Assembly: GCF_016862895.1 (NCBI RefSeq)
Contig: NZ_BONV01000007.1
Location: forward strand, 62,001-126,000
Reading direction: 5' to 3'
DNA length: 64,000 nt
Origin: Planotetraspora kaengkrachanensis
Lineage (GTDB): Bacteria; Actinomycetota; Actinomycetes; Streptosporangiales; Streptosporangiaceae
This document shows, one piece after another, positions 45,121 to 54,779 of this stretch; positions within the stretch are counted from its first letter, which is position 1; each line of letters begins with the position of its first letter. Made by a program: the position numbers and the translations under genes. Under the pieces are notes generated by a model, which did not search any database, was not told the origin of the DNA, and saw nothing but the letters and a program-made list of their open reading frames with translations.

Positions 45121-45789
45121 ATGGATGACCTGATCAAATACGCGCCCGACCTGGCCGCGGGTTTCCTGGTGAACGTGAAGATCGCCCTCGTGTGCGCGGT
45201 GATCTCCCTGGTCCTCGGCACGGTCCTCGTGTCGTTCCGGGTCTCACCGACACCGGTCCTGCGCGCCGCCGGAACCGTCTACGTCAACGTCGTGCGGAAC
45301 ACCCCGCTGACGCTGGTGCTGGCCTTCTCGGCACTCGGCCTGAGCGACACCATCGGGCTCACCTTCTCCGAAGAGCCCTCCACCAACGGGTTCTGGCTGG
45401 TGGTGCTGGGTCTGTCCGCCTACACCGCCACCTTCGTCGGCGAGGCGCTGCGCTCGGGCATCAACACCGTGCCGCTGGGGCAGGCGGAGGCGGCACGCGC
45501 GATCGGGCTCACCTTCCTGCAGTCCCTGCGCCTGATCATCCTGCCGCAGGCCTTCCGGGCGGTCATCGGCCCCCTCGGCAGCGTGATGATCGCGATGATC
45601 AAGAACACCACGGTGGCTCTCGCCGCCGGCTACCTGGCGGACTCCGCGTTCGTGATGAAGGACACCTTCGACGACACCGGAGTGTCGATCCCCATCTTCA
45701 TCGGGCTCGTCCTGGCCTTCATGGCCGTCACCCTCCCGGTCGGCTTCTTCACCGGCTGGCTGTCGCGTCGCCTGGCGGTGGTCCGATGA
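45121..45789 (+). CDS. gluC: Glutamate ABC transporter permease GluC
   Basis: A 222-residue inner-membrane permease of the His/Glu/Gln/Arg family. Membrane segments start near residues 15, 50, 80 and 185. The EAA loop AEAARAIGLTFLQSLRLIIL near 120-140 contacts GluA. It pairs with GluD to form the channel. The ATG is directly after a GGTGGAG site, and the stop overlaps gluD by 4 bases. Confidence 0.92.
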   Translation: MDDLIKYAPDLAAGFLVNVKIALVCAVISLVLGTVLVSFRVSPTPVLRAAGTVYVNVVRNTPLTLVLAFSALGLSDTIGLTFSEEPSTNGFWLVVLGLSAYTATFVGEALRSGINTVPLGQAEAARAIGLTFLQSLRLIILPQAFRAVIGPLGSVMIAMIKNTTVALAAGYLADSAFVMKDTFDDTGVSIPIFIGLVLAFMAVTLPVGFFTGWLSRRLAVVR

Positions 45790-46679
45790 GCTCGACCGTC
45801 CTGTTCGATACGCCCGGCCCCCGCGCGCGACTGCGCAACAACGCGCTGACCCTGCTCGCGGTCATCGCGCTCGCCGCGCTGGCCTACTTCGTCTACGTCA
45901 AGTTCGACCAGAAGGGCCAGTGGCAGGGCAAGATCTGGAAGCCGTTCACCGAGGCCACGACCTGGACCGAGTTCATCATCCCCGGACTGCTCGGCACGTT
46001 GAAGGCCGCCGGTCTCGGCGCCGTGTGCGCGCTGGCGTTCGGTGCGGTCTTCGGCCTCGCGAGGCTCTCCGACCATCGCTGGATCCGGATCCCGGCCGGC
46101 ACGGTCGTCGAGACGTTCCGCGCGATCCCGCTGCTGCTGCTGATCTTCTTCCTGGCCTACCTGGCGCCCAGCGTCCTCGGCAGCGGCGACTACACACTCG
46201 CCGCGCTGGTGGCGGGCCTCACCCTCTACAACGGCTCGGTTCTCGCCGAGGTCGTCAGGGCGGGCGTCCTGGCCGTGCCGAAGGGGCAGTCGGAGGCGGC
46301 GTACGCCATCGGGCTCCGCAAGGGCGGGGTGATGCGGCTGGTCCTGCTGCCCCAGGCCGTGACGGCGATGATGCCGGCCATCGTGAGCCAACTGGTCGTC
46401 CTGCTCAAGGACACCGCGCTCGGCTACATCATCGCCTACGTGGACCTGCTGAACTACGGCTTCAAGATCATCCCTGCGGTCTTCTTCGGCTCCCTCGTGC
46501 CCGCGGCCATCGTCATCGGCGTCATCTACATCGGCCTCAACATGGCGCTCAGCGCCCTGGCGACGTGGCTGGAGAAGCGCAGCAGGCGCAGCCGCAAGAC
46601 CGCCGCTGGGCCGATCGCCCCACCGGGTGCCGTCGGGGTGGGTGCCGGAGCCGGTCTGCCCGAGCAGTCGACGATGTGA
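45786..46679 (+). CDS. gluD: Glutamate ABC transporter permease GluD
   Basis: A 297-residue second permease subunit. A longer N-terminus has one extra membrane helix (LTLLAVIALAALAYFVYVKF), then the permease core (IPGLLGTLKAAGLGAVCALA, FRAIPLLLLIFFLAYLAP). Its EAA loop is SEAAYAIGLRKGGVMRLVLL near 172. The C-terminus after the last helix is basic, then Gly/Pro-rich. The ATG overlaps the gluC stop (ATGA). It is the last clear gene of the operon. Confidence 0.92.
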   Translation: MSSTVLFDTPGPRARLRNNALTLLAVIALAALAYFVYVKFDQKGQWQGKIWKPFTEATTWTEFIIPGLLGTLKAAGLGAVCALAFGAVFGLARLSDHRWIRIPAGTVVETFRAIPLLLLIFFLAYLAPSVLGSGDYTLAALVAGLTLYNGSVLAEVVRAGVLAVPKGQSEAAYAIGLRKGGVMRLVLLPQAVTAMMPAIVSQLVVLLKDTALGYIIAYVDLLNYGFKIIPAVFFGSLVPAAIVIGVIYIGLNMALSALATWLEKRSRRSRKTAAGPIAPPGAVGVGAGAGLPEQSTM

Positions 46680-46743
46680 TCAGGCAGACAGGACCACACC
46701 TCCCCATTAGCGGAACTTGCCGTGTCGCTGGTTGGCTCCCGCC

Positions 46744-47532
46744 GTGCGAGACCTCGATATTGAGCGGGTGTGGCGTGGCGTCAGCCTGGTGACCTGCCTG
46801 GTGGCCGTGTTTCCCGCAGGGCTTCTCGCAGGATGCGGGATCGGCGGCGGCCCCCTGGTCATCGGCGTGCGCCAAGGCGAGCCGGGGCTGGTGACCCGCC
46901 TACCGGACGGCAGGTACTCCGGCTTCGACATCGCCGTCGCGACCTACGTCGCCCGTGAGCTGGGGTATCGCGACGACCAGATCAGCTACACCTACGATCC
47001 CTCCAGCGCCGACATCGTGATCGGGCCGCGAAGCCCCGGTCCCGCGGCGGGTCCCTATCTCGTGACCAGCACCGACATCCTCGCCCGCGCCGGCGACCTG
47101 TCGATCAACGGCGTCAGGGACCTCGCCCGCAAGCGGGTGTGCGCCACCAAGGCGTCGGCCAAGCCGCTCGTTGACCGTTTCGGCACGAAGTGGCGGGACG
47201 TCTTCCTCGCCCAGGCCAACGTCCCGGCGGCCTGCGCCCCCCTGCTCGCCGACGGGAGGATGGACGCCATCGTGGCCGACGCCCCCGTCCTGGCCGGCCT
47301 GGAGGCGCAGTACCCGGGCAGGTTCAGGTTCAGCGGCAGACCGCTGGCCGCCCAGAGGTACGGCATCGCCACCGGGTCCGTCGCCCTCCGCGACCAGGTC
47401 GACGAGGCGTTGCGGCACATGTTCGACGACGGCACCTGGAAACAGGCGGTCATCGACTATCTCGGCGTCCTGGCCACCCGGTACACCGCTCCCCCTGCCC
47501 TCGATTCTCCCTCCACTCCCGAAAAGGGGTAA
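46744..47532 (+). CDS. GluB-like binding lipoprotein, divergent extra copy
   Basis: About 262 residues from GTG 46744 (GTG 46768 also possible). A signal peptide ends in the lipobox LLAGC, followed by a short family 3 binding domain (VIGVRQGEPGLVTRLPDGRY, SGFDIAVATYVARELGYRDD, LARKRVCATKASAKPLVDRF). It is shorter and more divergent than GluB; the region normally holding the substrate signature is altered (SSADIVIGPRSPG). It starts 65 bases after gluD and may be cotranscribed. Its ligand could differ from glutamate. Confidence 0.75.
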   Translation: MRDLDIERVWRGVSLVTCLVAVFPAGLLAGCGIGGGPLVIGVRQGEPGLVTRLPDGRYSGFDIAVATYVARELGYRDDQISYTYDPSSADIVIGPRSPGPAAGPYLVTSTDILARAGDLSINGVRDLARKRVCATKASAKPLVDRFGTKWRDVFLAQANVPAACAPLLADGRMDAIVADAPVLAGLEAQYPGRFRFSGRPLAAQRYGIATGSVALRDQVDEALRHMFDDGTWKQAVIDYLGVLATRYTAPPALDSPSTPEKG

Positions 47533-47571
47533 CCGGCCTCACGTGGACCCGGTTTCCGGCAGGATGCGGTC

Positions 47572-49494
47572 ATGCCCCCCGAGTCCCAGGCGCCCTTCGC
47601 TCCCTGGCCGTCACCGATCTCCACGACCGACGTCGCCCGTTCCGGTCTGGGTCTCGGTTTCCCCACGGTCCTGGGTGAGGAGGTCTGGTGGGAGGAGAGC
47701 AGGCCCGCCGAGGGCGGACGGCGCACGGTCGTGCACCGCGCCGAGGACGGAACGCGCCGCGAACTGCTCGCCGCGCCGTGGGACGCGCGCACCCGCGTCC
47801 ACGAGTACGGCGGGCGGTCCTACGTGGTCGTCCCGGGCCGCGGCATCGTCTTCACACACCATGCGGACCAGCGGCTCTACTTCCTGGAGGAGGACGCACA
47901 GCCCCGGGCGCTGACCCCCGAGCCCGAACTGCCGGCCGGCCTGCGCTACGCCGACCTGCTGGTCCACGAGTTCCCCCACGGGACCGAGGTGTGGTGCGTC
48001 CAGGAGCGGCACCATCCGGACGCCACGGTCACCCGCTCGATCGTGTCCATCACGCTGCCGCCGGCCGCGCAGCCGGACGCCACGCCGGACGGCAGGCCCC
48101 TCGCGATCGTCGAGCGGGCGAGCGGCAGCGACTTCTACGCCTCCCCCGCCGTCTCCCCCGACGGGGAGCACGTCGCCTACATCTGCTGGAACCACCCGCG
48201 CATGCCGTGGGTCGGCACCGAACTGCGCATCACCAGCGTCGCCGACGGCAGATCGTGGACCATCAAGGGCGGCGTCACCGAGTCGGTCCTGGCCCCGCGG
48301 TGGCGCGACGACCGCAATCTGTACCTGATCTCCGACTGGTCGGGATGGTGGAACCTCTACCAGATCGGCATCTTCGGCACCTCGCCGCTGGCCCTGTTCC
48401 CCGCCGAGGAGGAGTTCGCGGGGCCGTTGTGGCAACTCGGCGGCCTGCCGTACCTCGTCCTGGAGGACGGACGGCTCGCCGTCGTCCACGGGCGGGGCGA
48501 CCTGCGCCTGGGCGTCCTCGACCCCCACACCGGTGTCCTCACCGACGTCGACGTGCCGTACCAGGGGTGGATGCCCGCGTTCAGCGCCGACGGGACGGTC
48601 CTCGCGGGGATCGCGTACGGCCCGGACACCCCTCGCTCCGTCGTCAGGATCGACATGGTGACCGGCAGGGTCGAGGGACTGCGCCGCGACATCCCCGAAC
48701 TGCCCGACGTCGCCTACCTGCCCCGCCCGCGGGCCGTCGAGATCGAGGGTGGTCTCGGCCGCCGCGTCCACGGCAACCTCTATCCGCCGGCCAATCCGGA
48801 TCACGCCGCGGAGGGGCTCTCGCCGTACGTCGTCTTCGTGCACGGCGGGCCGACCGCGCACGCGACCACCGCGCTGAGCCTGGACAAGGCGTTCTTCACC
48901 AGCCGCGGCATCGGGGTGCTGGACGTCAACTACGGCGGCTCCACCGGGTACGGCAGGGCCTACCGCGAACGGCTGCGCGGCCAGTGGGGCATCGCCGACG
49001 TCGAGGACACCGTCGCGGCGGCCAAGTGGCTCGCGTCGGAGGGGCTCGCCGACCCCGCGCGCATCGCCATCCGCGGCGAGAGCGCCGGAGGCTGGACGGT
49101 CATGGCGGCCTGCTGCGCCTCCGGGGTCTTCGCGGGAGGGGTCGCGGTCGCGGGCGTCAGCGCCCTCGAACCGTTCGTGGCCGCCACGCACGACTTCGAG
49201 TCCCGTTACGTGGAGTGGCTGGTCGGCCCGGAGTCCCTGTACGGCTCCCGCGAACCCTTGTCCCGCGCCGACGAGGTGACCTGCCCGATGCTCCTCATGC
49301 AGGGACTCGCCGACCCGGTCGTGCCGCCGTCCCAGTCGCAGGCCTTCGCCGACCGCCTCACCGCCCGCGACGTCCCCTGCACGTATCTCACCTTCGAAGG
49401 CGAGGCCCACGGGTTCCGGCGGCTGGAGACCAGGACCGCCGCCCTGGCCGCCGAGTTGTCGTTCTACCTGCAGATCTTCCAGACGACCGGCTGA
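47572..49494 (+). CDS. S9-family prolyl oligopeptidase-like serine peptidase
   Basis: A 640-residue cytoplasmic enzyme: a beta-propeller of about 370 residues followed by an alpha/beta-hydrolase domain. The catalytic Ser is in IRGESAGGWTVMAA near 503, the Asp in GLADPVVPP near 582, and the His in GEAHGFRRLET near 615. The oxyanion region is VFVHGGPTAHATTA near 422. It resembles acyl-aminoacyl peptidases and dipeptidyl peptidases of the S9C group; the true substrate is unknown. No signal peptide is present. It converges with rny across a G-rich gap. Confidence 0.9.
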   Translation: MPPESQAPFAPWPSPISTTDVARSGLGLGFPTVLGEEVWWEESRPAEGGRRTVVHRAEDGTRRELLAAPWDARTRVHEYGGRSYVVVPGRGIVFTHHADQRLYFLEEDAQPRALTPEPELPAGLRYADLLVHEFPHGTEVWCVQERHHPDATVTRSIVSITLPPAAQPDATPDGRPLAIVERASGSDFYASPAVSPDGEHVAYICWNHPRMPWVGTELRITSVADGRSWTIKGGVTESVLAPRWRDDRNLYLISDWSGWWNLYQIGIFGTSPLALFPAEEEFAGPLWQLGGLPYLVLEDGRLAVVHGRGDLRLGVLDPHTGVLTDVDVPYQGWMPAFSADGTVLAGIAYGPDTPRSVVRIDMVTGRVEGLRRDIPELPDVAYLPRPRAVEIEGGLGRRVHGNLYPPANPDHAAEGLSPYVVFVHGGPTAHATTALSLDKAFFTSRGIGVLDVNYGGSTGYGRAYRERLRGQWGIADVEDTVAAAKWLASEGLADPARIAIRGESAGGWTVMAACCASGVFAGGVAVAGVSALEPFVAATHDFESRYVEWLVGPESLYGSREPLSRADEVTCPMLLMQGLADPVVPPSQSQAFADRLTARDVPCTYLTFEGEAHGFRRLETRTAALAAELSFYLQIFQTTG

Positions 49495-49541
49495 CACCCA
49501 CCGGGCGCATTCGAAGCGCGCGAGAAATTCGGCGGTTCGCC

Positions 49542-49632
49542 GGGGTTCCGGGGGATCCGAGGGGTTTCGGGATCCCGGGCTTCGCGGCGGTTCGGAGATT
49601 CGGGGTTCGCCGGGGTTCGCGGGTGTCCGGGG
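49542..49632 (+). other. Two adjacent G-quadruplex-capable tracts
   Basis: On the plus strand four G-runs (4, 5, 4, 3) with loops of 4, 6 and 4 bases span 49542-49571. A second set (4, 4, 3, 4) with loops of 6, 5 and 5 spans 49602-49632. They lie in the 139-bp gap between the convergent S9 peptidase and rny genes, where a terminator would be expected. Repeated GGGGTTCG units make up much of the gap. Confidence 0.6.
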
Positions 49633-49633
49633 C

Positions 49634-51259
49634 TCAGCGGGCGAACTCGGTCGCCCGGGACTCGCGAACCACGGTGATCCGGATCTGACCGGGATACGTC
49701 AGCTCCTCTTCGACCTGCTTGGCCACGTCCCTGGCGATGACCTGGGCCTGGATGTCGTCCACCGAGTCGGGACGGACCATCACCCTGATCTCCCTGCCGG
49801 CCTGCATGGCGAAGACCTTGTCCACGCCCTCGTAGGACTGGGCGATCTCCTCCAGCCGCTCCAGCCGCTTCACGTACGCCTCCAGCGACTCCCGCCGGGC
49901 GCCGGGACGGCTGCCGCTGATCGCGTCAGCGGCCTGGGTGAGGACCGCCTCGACCGTGCGGACCTCCACCTCGTTGTGATGCGCCTCGATCGCGTGGACG
50001 ACGTCCTCGTGCTCGCCGTACCGCCGGGCGATCTCGGCGCCGATCAGGGCGTGGCTGCCCTCGACCTCGTGGGTGAGCGCCTTGCCGATGTCGTGGAGCA
50101 GCGCGCCCCGCTTCACCAGTTCGCGGTCGAGCCCCAGTTCCGACGCCATGATCCCGGCGAGGTGCGCCGACTCGATCAGGTGCTTCAGCACGTTCTGCCC
50201 GTAGGAGGTGCGGTAACGGAGCTGGCCGAGCAGGGTGACGAGTTCGGGGTGCATGTCGGTGATGCCGATCTCGACCAGTGCGTCCTCGCCGGCCCGCACG
50301 CACAGCTCCCGCACCTCCTCGCGGCTGCGCTCGTAGGCCTCCTCGATCCGCTGCGGATGGATGCGCCCGTCGAGCACGAGGCGTTCCAGCGTCAACCGGG
50401 CGGTCTCCCGCCGCACCGGGTCGAAGCAGGACAGGAGCACGGCCTCGGGGGTGTCGTCGATGATGAGGTTGACGCCCGTCGTGGACTCGAAGGCCCTGAT
50501 GTTGCGGCCTTCACGTCCGATGATCCGGCCCTTCATCTCGTCGCCCGGCAGATGAAGCACGCTGACCACCGACTCGGCGGTCTGCTCCGTGGCGACTCGC
50601 TGGACCGCCAAAGTCACGATCTTGCAGGCGCGCTTCTCGCCTTCCTTGCGTGCCTCGCTCTCGATGTCCCTGACGATGAGCGCGGCCTCCCGCTTGGCCT
50701 GGTTCTCGATCTCCTTGACCAGCTCCGACTTGGCCTGCTCCGCGGTGAGCCCCGCGACCCGCTGCAGGATCTGACGGCGCTTTTCCGCGACCCGGTCGAG
50801 CTCCTCGCGACGGTCGGCCAGTTCGGTCTCCGTCTCGGCCAGTTTGCGCGCCCGATCGGCCTGCCGACGGGCCTCCTCGTCGAGCCGCTGCTCACGCTCA
50901 CCGAGCCGGTTCTCCCGGCGTTCGAGGTCGGAGCGCAGCTCCTTGAGCTCGTTCTTGTGAAGGCGGGACTCCTCCTCGACCTCCTTGCGCGACAGCGCGG
51001 CGACCTCGGCCAGGGACTCCGATCGCTTGAGGATCTCCCCCGCGTCCCGCTCGGCCTTGGCGCGGATCTCCTCCGCCTCCTGCCTCGCCCGCTCGAGTTC
51101 CTCGTTCATCTCGGCCTTGGTCTCGGCGAGCTGCTCGGGTGAGGGGCCGGACGGTTTGCCGGAGGCGGCGGTCCTGCGGACGACGAGGATGAGCGCGGCT
51201 ATCGCCACGAGAGCCAGCAAGACCACCGCAACCGCCAGAACGATCACGATCGTGTTCAT
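49634..51259 (-). CDS. rny: Ribonuclease Y
   Basis: A 541-residue membrane-anchored endoribonuclease that starts mRNA decay. An N-terminal membrane helix lies at residues 3-27. A long charged coiled coil runs to about 200 (EEIRAKAERDAGEILKRSES, LDEEARRQADRARKLAETET). The KH domain carries GRIIGREGRNIRAFE near 235, and the HD phosphohydrolase domain carries the metal-binding pair LLHDIGKA near 385. All elements are complete. It is transcribed in the same direction as recA and recX, with 288 bp after recX. Confidence 0.94.
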   Translation of the reverse strand: MNTIVIVLAVAVVLLALVAIAALILVVRRTAASGKPSGPSPEQLAETKAEMNEELERARQEAEEIRAKAERDAGEILKRSESLAEVAALSRKEVEEESRLHKNELKELRSDLERRENRLGEREQRLDEEARRQADRARKLAETETELADRREELDRVAEKRRQILQRVAGLTAEQAKSELVKEIENQAKREAALIVRDIESEARKEGEKRACKIVTLAVQRVATEQTAESVVSVLHLPGDEMKGRIIGREGRNIRAFESTTGVNLIIDDTPEAVLLSCFDPVRRETARLTLERLVLDGRIHPQRIEEAYERSREEVRELCVRAGEDALVEIGITDMHPELVTLLGQLRYRTSYGQNVLKHLIESAHLAGIMASELGLDRELVKRGALLHDIGKALTHEVEGSHALIGAEIARRYGEHEDVVHAIEAHHNEVEVRTVEAVLTQAADAISGSRPGARRESLEAYVKRLERLEEIAQSYEGVDKVFAMQAGREIRVMVRPDSVDDIQAQVIARDVAKQVEEELTYPGQIRITVVRESRATEFAR

Positions 51260-51547
51260 GCTCGCTCACCCCTCTCGCCTCAGCACTTCCCGGCAAGCGA
51301 AGGGTCACACGCGCAGCACAGCTCCACCCGGTGGCGTCACCAGGACAAATATCGTCACGATAGCCGGACGGCTGGTAGGCCACCCGATACGACCCGAAGG
51401 CCCGTCTAACTCTCTTGTCCGTCGTTCACCGTTATGGCCAATCCGCGCCGCGCGGAGTAACTCCTCACTGCGGTCGAGATTAAGCGTCAGAGAGGTAACG
51501 GGCAAGCAAAGACGGTCTGTCAAGTCACTTTGATCGGGCGTTCTTGG

Positions 51548-52402
51548 TCAACCGAATTCCCCGGGAAGGTCGTCGGTGTCCAGGCCTTCGGCCTCCAAAG
51601 CCTCCCGGACCACGCGAAACGCCAGGCCCGGGGAGTAGCCCTTGCGGGCGAGCATCCCGGCCAGCCTGCGCGTGCGGGTTTTCGGATCCGCTCCGCGCGT
51701 GGCGGCCAGCTTCCGGGCCACCAGGGCGCGAGCCGTCTCGACCTCCTGTTCAGGATCGAGCCGGCCGACCGCCTCCTTGACGGTCTCCTCCTCTACTCCG
51801 CGGTGGCGCAACTCCTGGGCGAGCGCACGGCGGGCCAGTCCCCGCCCGATGTGCCGGGAACTGACCCACGCCGCGGCGAACGCCTCGTCGTCGATGAGCC
51901 CCACCTCGGAGAACCGCTCGAGCACGGCCTGGGCCGCCTCCTCGGGCACCTCCCGCTTGCGCAGCGCCTCGGCAAGCTGAGCTCTCGTCTTCGGCGCCAT
52001 CGTCAGCAGGCGCAGGCAGATCGCCCTGGCCACCGCCTCGGGGTCCGCATCGGGCCCCTGGCTCGCCGCAGAGCCCTCCTGAGGGCCGTCGGGCGACCAT
52101 CCCCGCCGACGGCCCTGTCTCCGGTCCCGGCGAGCGCTGCCACGCCGTTCGTCAGAGGCACGAGCGGATCGGCGGCCGCCTGTTCCGAAGAGACCGTCAT
52201 CATCGTCACCGGCATGGCCGTCGGGCCTGTCGGCGCCACCCGCCCCGGCGCTCTCACCTTGCCGGATCCGCTCGCGGAGGCCGTCGAGCGTCGCGGCGGT
52301 GTCCCGTGGGCGGTCGTCTCCGGAGGAGCCGTCCCATGGACCTGAGTTCCAGTCCCCCGGCCTGATCTCCTCGGCCGGGCCGGGGGTGTCGTCAGCCCTC
52401 AT
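51548..52402 (-). CDS. recX: Regulatory protein RecX with long N-terminal extension
   Basis: A 284-residue RecA modulator. The conserved RecX helices occupy the last ~165 residues (ICLRLLTMAPKTRAQLAEAL, DDEAFAAAWVSSRHIGRG, LARRALAQELRHRGVEEETV, RRLAGMLARKGYSPGLAFRV). The first ~120 residues are acidic, then basic and low in complexity, longer than in typical RecX. It starts 8 bases after the recA stop, so it is co-translated with recA and damps RecA filament growth. An internal start is possible, but none has a clear ribosome site. Confidence 0.9.
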   Translation of the reverse strand: MRADDTPGPAEEIRPGDWNSGPWDGSSGDDRPRDTAATLDGLRERIRQGESAGAGGADRPDGHAGDDDDGLFGTGGRRSARASDERRGSARRDRRQGRRRGWSPDGPQEGSAASQGPDADPEAVARAICLRLLTMAPKTRAQLAEALRKREVPEEAAQAVLERFSEVGLIDDEAFAAAWVSSRHIGRGLARRALAQELRHRGVEEETVKEAVGRLDPEQEVETARALVARKLAATRGADPKTRTRRLAGMLARKGYSPGLAFRVVREALEAEGLDTDDLPGEFG

Positions 52403-52410
52403 GGCGGAGC

Positions 52411-53508
52411 TCAGACATCACCCGGCTTGGGCGCGGCGGCGGCCTTGGCGCCCCGGCCGGTCGACGGAGCAGCCGCGGGGGCGGCGGCCGCCGGCTCGCT
52501 GGGCGTGTCCAGTCGCGGCCCGACCCCGAGCTTCTCCTTGATCTTCTTCTCGATCTCGTTGGCGATGTCGGGGTTGTTCTTCAGGAAGTTGCGGGCGTTC
52601 TCCTTGCCCTGCCCGAGCTGGTCGCCCTCGTAGGTGTACCAGGCGCCCGCCTTGCGGACGAACCCGTGCTCGACGCCCATGTCGATGAGGCCGCCCTCGC
52701 GCGAGATGCCGAGGCCGTACAGGATGTCGAAGTCGGCCTGGCGGAAGGGCGGGGCCATCTTGTTCTTGACGACCTTGACCCGGGTCCGGTTGCCGACGGG
52801 CTCGGTGCCGTCCTTGAGCGTCTCGATCCGCCGCACGTCCAGCCGGACCGAGGCGTAGAACTTGAGCGCCTTGCCACCCGTGGTGGTCTCGGGCGATCCG
52901 AACATGACGCCGATCTTCTCGCGCAGCTGGTTGATGAAGATGGCGGTCGTCCGGGTCTGGTTGAGCGCACCCGCGATCTTGCGGAGGGCCTGCGACATCA
53001 GGCGGGCCTGAAGGCCGACGTGGCTGTCGCCCATCTCGCCCTCGATCTCGGCCTTGGGGACCAGCGCCGCCACCGAGTCGATCACGATGATGTCGACCGC
53101 GCCCGAACGGATCAGCATGTCGGCGATCTCGAGGGCCTGCTCACCGGTGTCGGGCTGCGAGACGAGCAGCGCGTCCACGTCGACGCCGAGCTTCTTGGCG
53201 TACTCGGGGTCGAGGGCGTGCTCGGCGTCGATGAACGCCGCGATCCCGCCGCCCCTCTGGGCGTTGGCCACCGCGTGCAGCGAGACCGTGGTCTTACCGC
53301 TGCTCTCCGGGCCGTAGACCTCCACGATCCGGCCGCGGGGATAGCCGCCGATGCCGAGGGCGACGTCGAGGGCGATCGCACCGGTCGGGATCACCTCGAC
53401 CGGGGCGCGCGCGTCGTCGCCGAGGCGCATGACGGAGCCCTTGCCGAACTGCCGCTCGATTTGCGCGAGGGCTGTCTCAAGGGCCTTCTCGCGGTCGTTG
53501 ATTGCCAT
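52411..53508 (-). CDS. recA: Recombinase RecA
   Basis: A 365-residue ATP-dependent strand-exchange protein that also triggers LexA self-cleavage. Walker A is GPESSGKTT near 66, Walker B is [14 protein letters not shown] near 139, the signature is [12 protein letters not shown] near 214, and the DNA-binding loops ([33 protein letters not shown]) are intact. The acidic end is replaced by an Ala/Pro-rich tail, as in many actinomycetes. Transcription starts upstream of a ~130-base leader with a LexA box. recX follows at once. Confidence 0.98.
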   Translation of the reverse strand: MAINDREKALETALAQIERQFGKGSVMRLGDDARAPVEVIPTGAIALDVALGIGGYPRGRIVEVYGPESSGKTTVSLHAVANAQRGGGIAAFIDAEHALDPEYAKKLGVDVDALLVSQPDTGEQALEIADMLIRSGAVDIIVIDSVAALVPKAEIEGEMGDSHVGLQARLMSQALRKIAGALNQTRTTAIFINQLREKIGVMFGSPETTTGGKALKFYASVRLDVRRIETLKDGTEPVGNRTRVKVVKNKMAPPFRQADFDILYGLGISREGGLIDMGVEHGFVRKAGAWYTYEGDQLGQGKENARNFLKNNPDIANEIEKKIKEKLGVGPRLDTPSEPAAAAPAAAPSTGRGAKAAAAPKPGDV

Positions 53509-53640
53509 TGGTGCCCCCTGGAAGGGTCGTCGTCTGCTCGGTCACCGGAAAGCTACGGGGTGCCGCCGACATTTTCCCGGGCTTTCGCGTCACGCCTCGG
53601 GGACGGGGTCTCCGGTCGCCGCACCCCGGCGGCGGTTCCA

Positions 53641-53662
53641 AATATAGCCGAACGACTGTTCG
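53641..53662 (-). promoter_or_regulatory. recA promoter with LexA (SOS) box
   Basis: CGAACGACTGTTCG at 53649-53662 is a perfect CGAAC-N4-GTTCG actinobacterial SOS box. Two bases further toward recA on the minus strand is TATATT (53646-53641), a good -10. The box would sit in the promoter spacer, so LexA binding blocks transcription until DNA damage. The -35 is weak. Confidence 0.85.
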
Positions 53663-53696
53663 ATCACATCCGGAACGCGCCGCCGGGCATCATGGT

Positions 53697-54779
53697 CTAC
53701 CGCAGGACCTCCGTCAGCTTGACCCGCGCCCCGGTGCGGACGACGGCCCTGTTGTAGACGCGAGCCCCCGCGAACAGCACCGCGACCACCGCGACCACCA
53801 TGAGCCCCGCCGACAACACGATCTCCGCGATCGACACGTCGGCCGCGGCCGTGCGCACAGGCATCACCATCGAGGAGAAGGGCGGCACCACCGAAAGGAT
53901 CCTGGCGAGCGTGCCCTCGGGCTCGACGGCCGCGAAGTAGGCCACCAGGTAGGTGAGGGTCATGAGCATCGTCATCGGCGTCAGCACGCTGTTGACCTCC
54001 TCCTGGCGTGACACCAGCGATCCGAAGGCCGCGGCGAGCGCCGAGAAGAAGGCGTAGCCGAGCACGAACCACACCACGGTGCTGATCACGATGCCGCTCA
54101 TGCCGGGCGGGAAGTCCGCGGCGAGCCCCGTCGCCGAGGCGGCGATCAGGCCGCCGCCGATGACGACCGCCAGGTTGAGCAGCCCCAGGAGCCCCAGGCC
54201 GACGATCTTCCCCCCGAGCAGCTGCCAGGGCCGTACGGCGGCGAGCAGGATCTCCACGATCCGGCTGCCCTTCTCCTCGACGACCCCCATCGCGACGTAC
54301 ATGGACGAGTAGATGAGCAGGAAGAACAGCACCATCACCAGCAGCGTCGCGATGCCGGTGCGCACACTCTGGTACTGCGCCGTGGCCCCGGTCTCGACCT
54401 GCAACGGAGTGATCACCAGGCCGGAGGCCTTGATCTTCCCCTCGCGGTGCGCACTCTCGAGGAGCAGCCCGAGGCGCTGGTCCAGCTCCCCCTCGCTGAC
54501 GACCTTCTGGTCGTCGATGAGGGCCGCGTCGGCCTTGCCGTCCGCGACGGCCTTGCGGGCCTCCGCCTCGGATGGGTAGTTCGTGTACTTGACGTCCTCG
54601 GCGGCCACGGGGACCGTACCGACGGCCGCCACCTCGTAGGCGTCCTGACCGCCCAGGAGCTTCGGCACGAAGGCGAGCGCGACCACGAGCAGCGCGCTGA
54701 GCGCGAGGCTGATGAGGAAGCCCTTCGTCCGGATTCGCGTGCGGATCTCGCGATCCGCGACCAGCCACAGCCCGTTCAT
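53697..54779 (-). CDS. ABC-2 type permease, NatB-like
   Basis: A 360-residue exporter permease. Membrane helix 1 lies near 18-38 (ISLALSALLVVALAFVP). A large external loop of ~140 residues follows, then five more helices from residue 170 (ATLLVMVLFFLLIYSSMYVA) containing the conserved VVEEKGSRIVEILLAAVRPW loop of NatB/YhaP proteins. The ATG at 54779 overlaps the ATPase stop by 4 bases; the longer frame upstream is not coding. It is probably a sodium, drug or peptide exporter. The terminus is close to the recA promoter. Confidence 0.85.
   Translation of the reverse strand: MNGLWLVADREIRTRIRTKGFLISLALSALLVVALAFVPKLLGGQDAYEVAAVGTVPVAAEDVKYTNYPSEAEARKAVADGKADAALIDDQKVVSEGELDQRLGLLLESAHREGKIKASGLVITPLQVETGATAQYQSVRTGIATLLVMVLFFLLIYSSMYVAMGVVEEKGSRIVEILLAAVRPWQLLGGKIVGLGLLGLLNLAVVIGGGLIAASATGLAADFPPGMSGIVISTVVWFVLGYAFFSALAAAFGSLVSRQEEVNSVLTPMTMLMTLTYLVAYFAAVEPEGTLARILSVVPPFSSMVMPVRTAAADVSIAEIVLSAGLMVVAVVAVLFAGARVYNRAVVRTGARVKLTEVLR

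Noticed and set aside
51305-51523. Small gene between recX and rny on the minus strand
   Set aside because: 72 codons without a ribosome site or recognisable family; more likely the rny leader.
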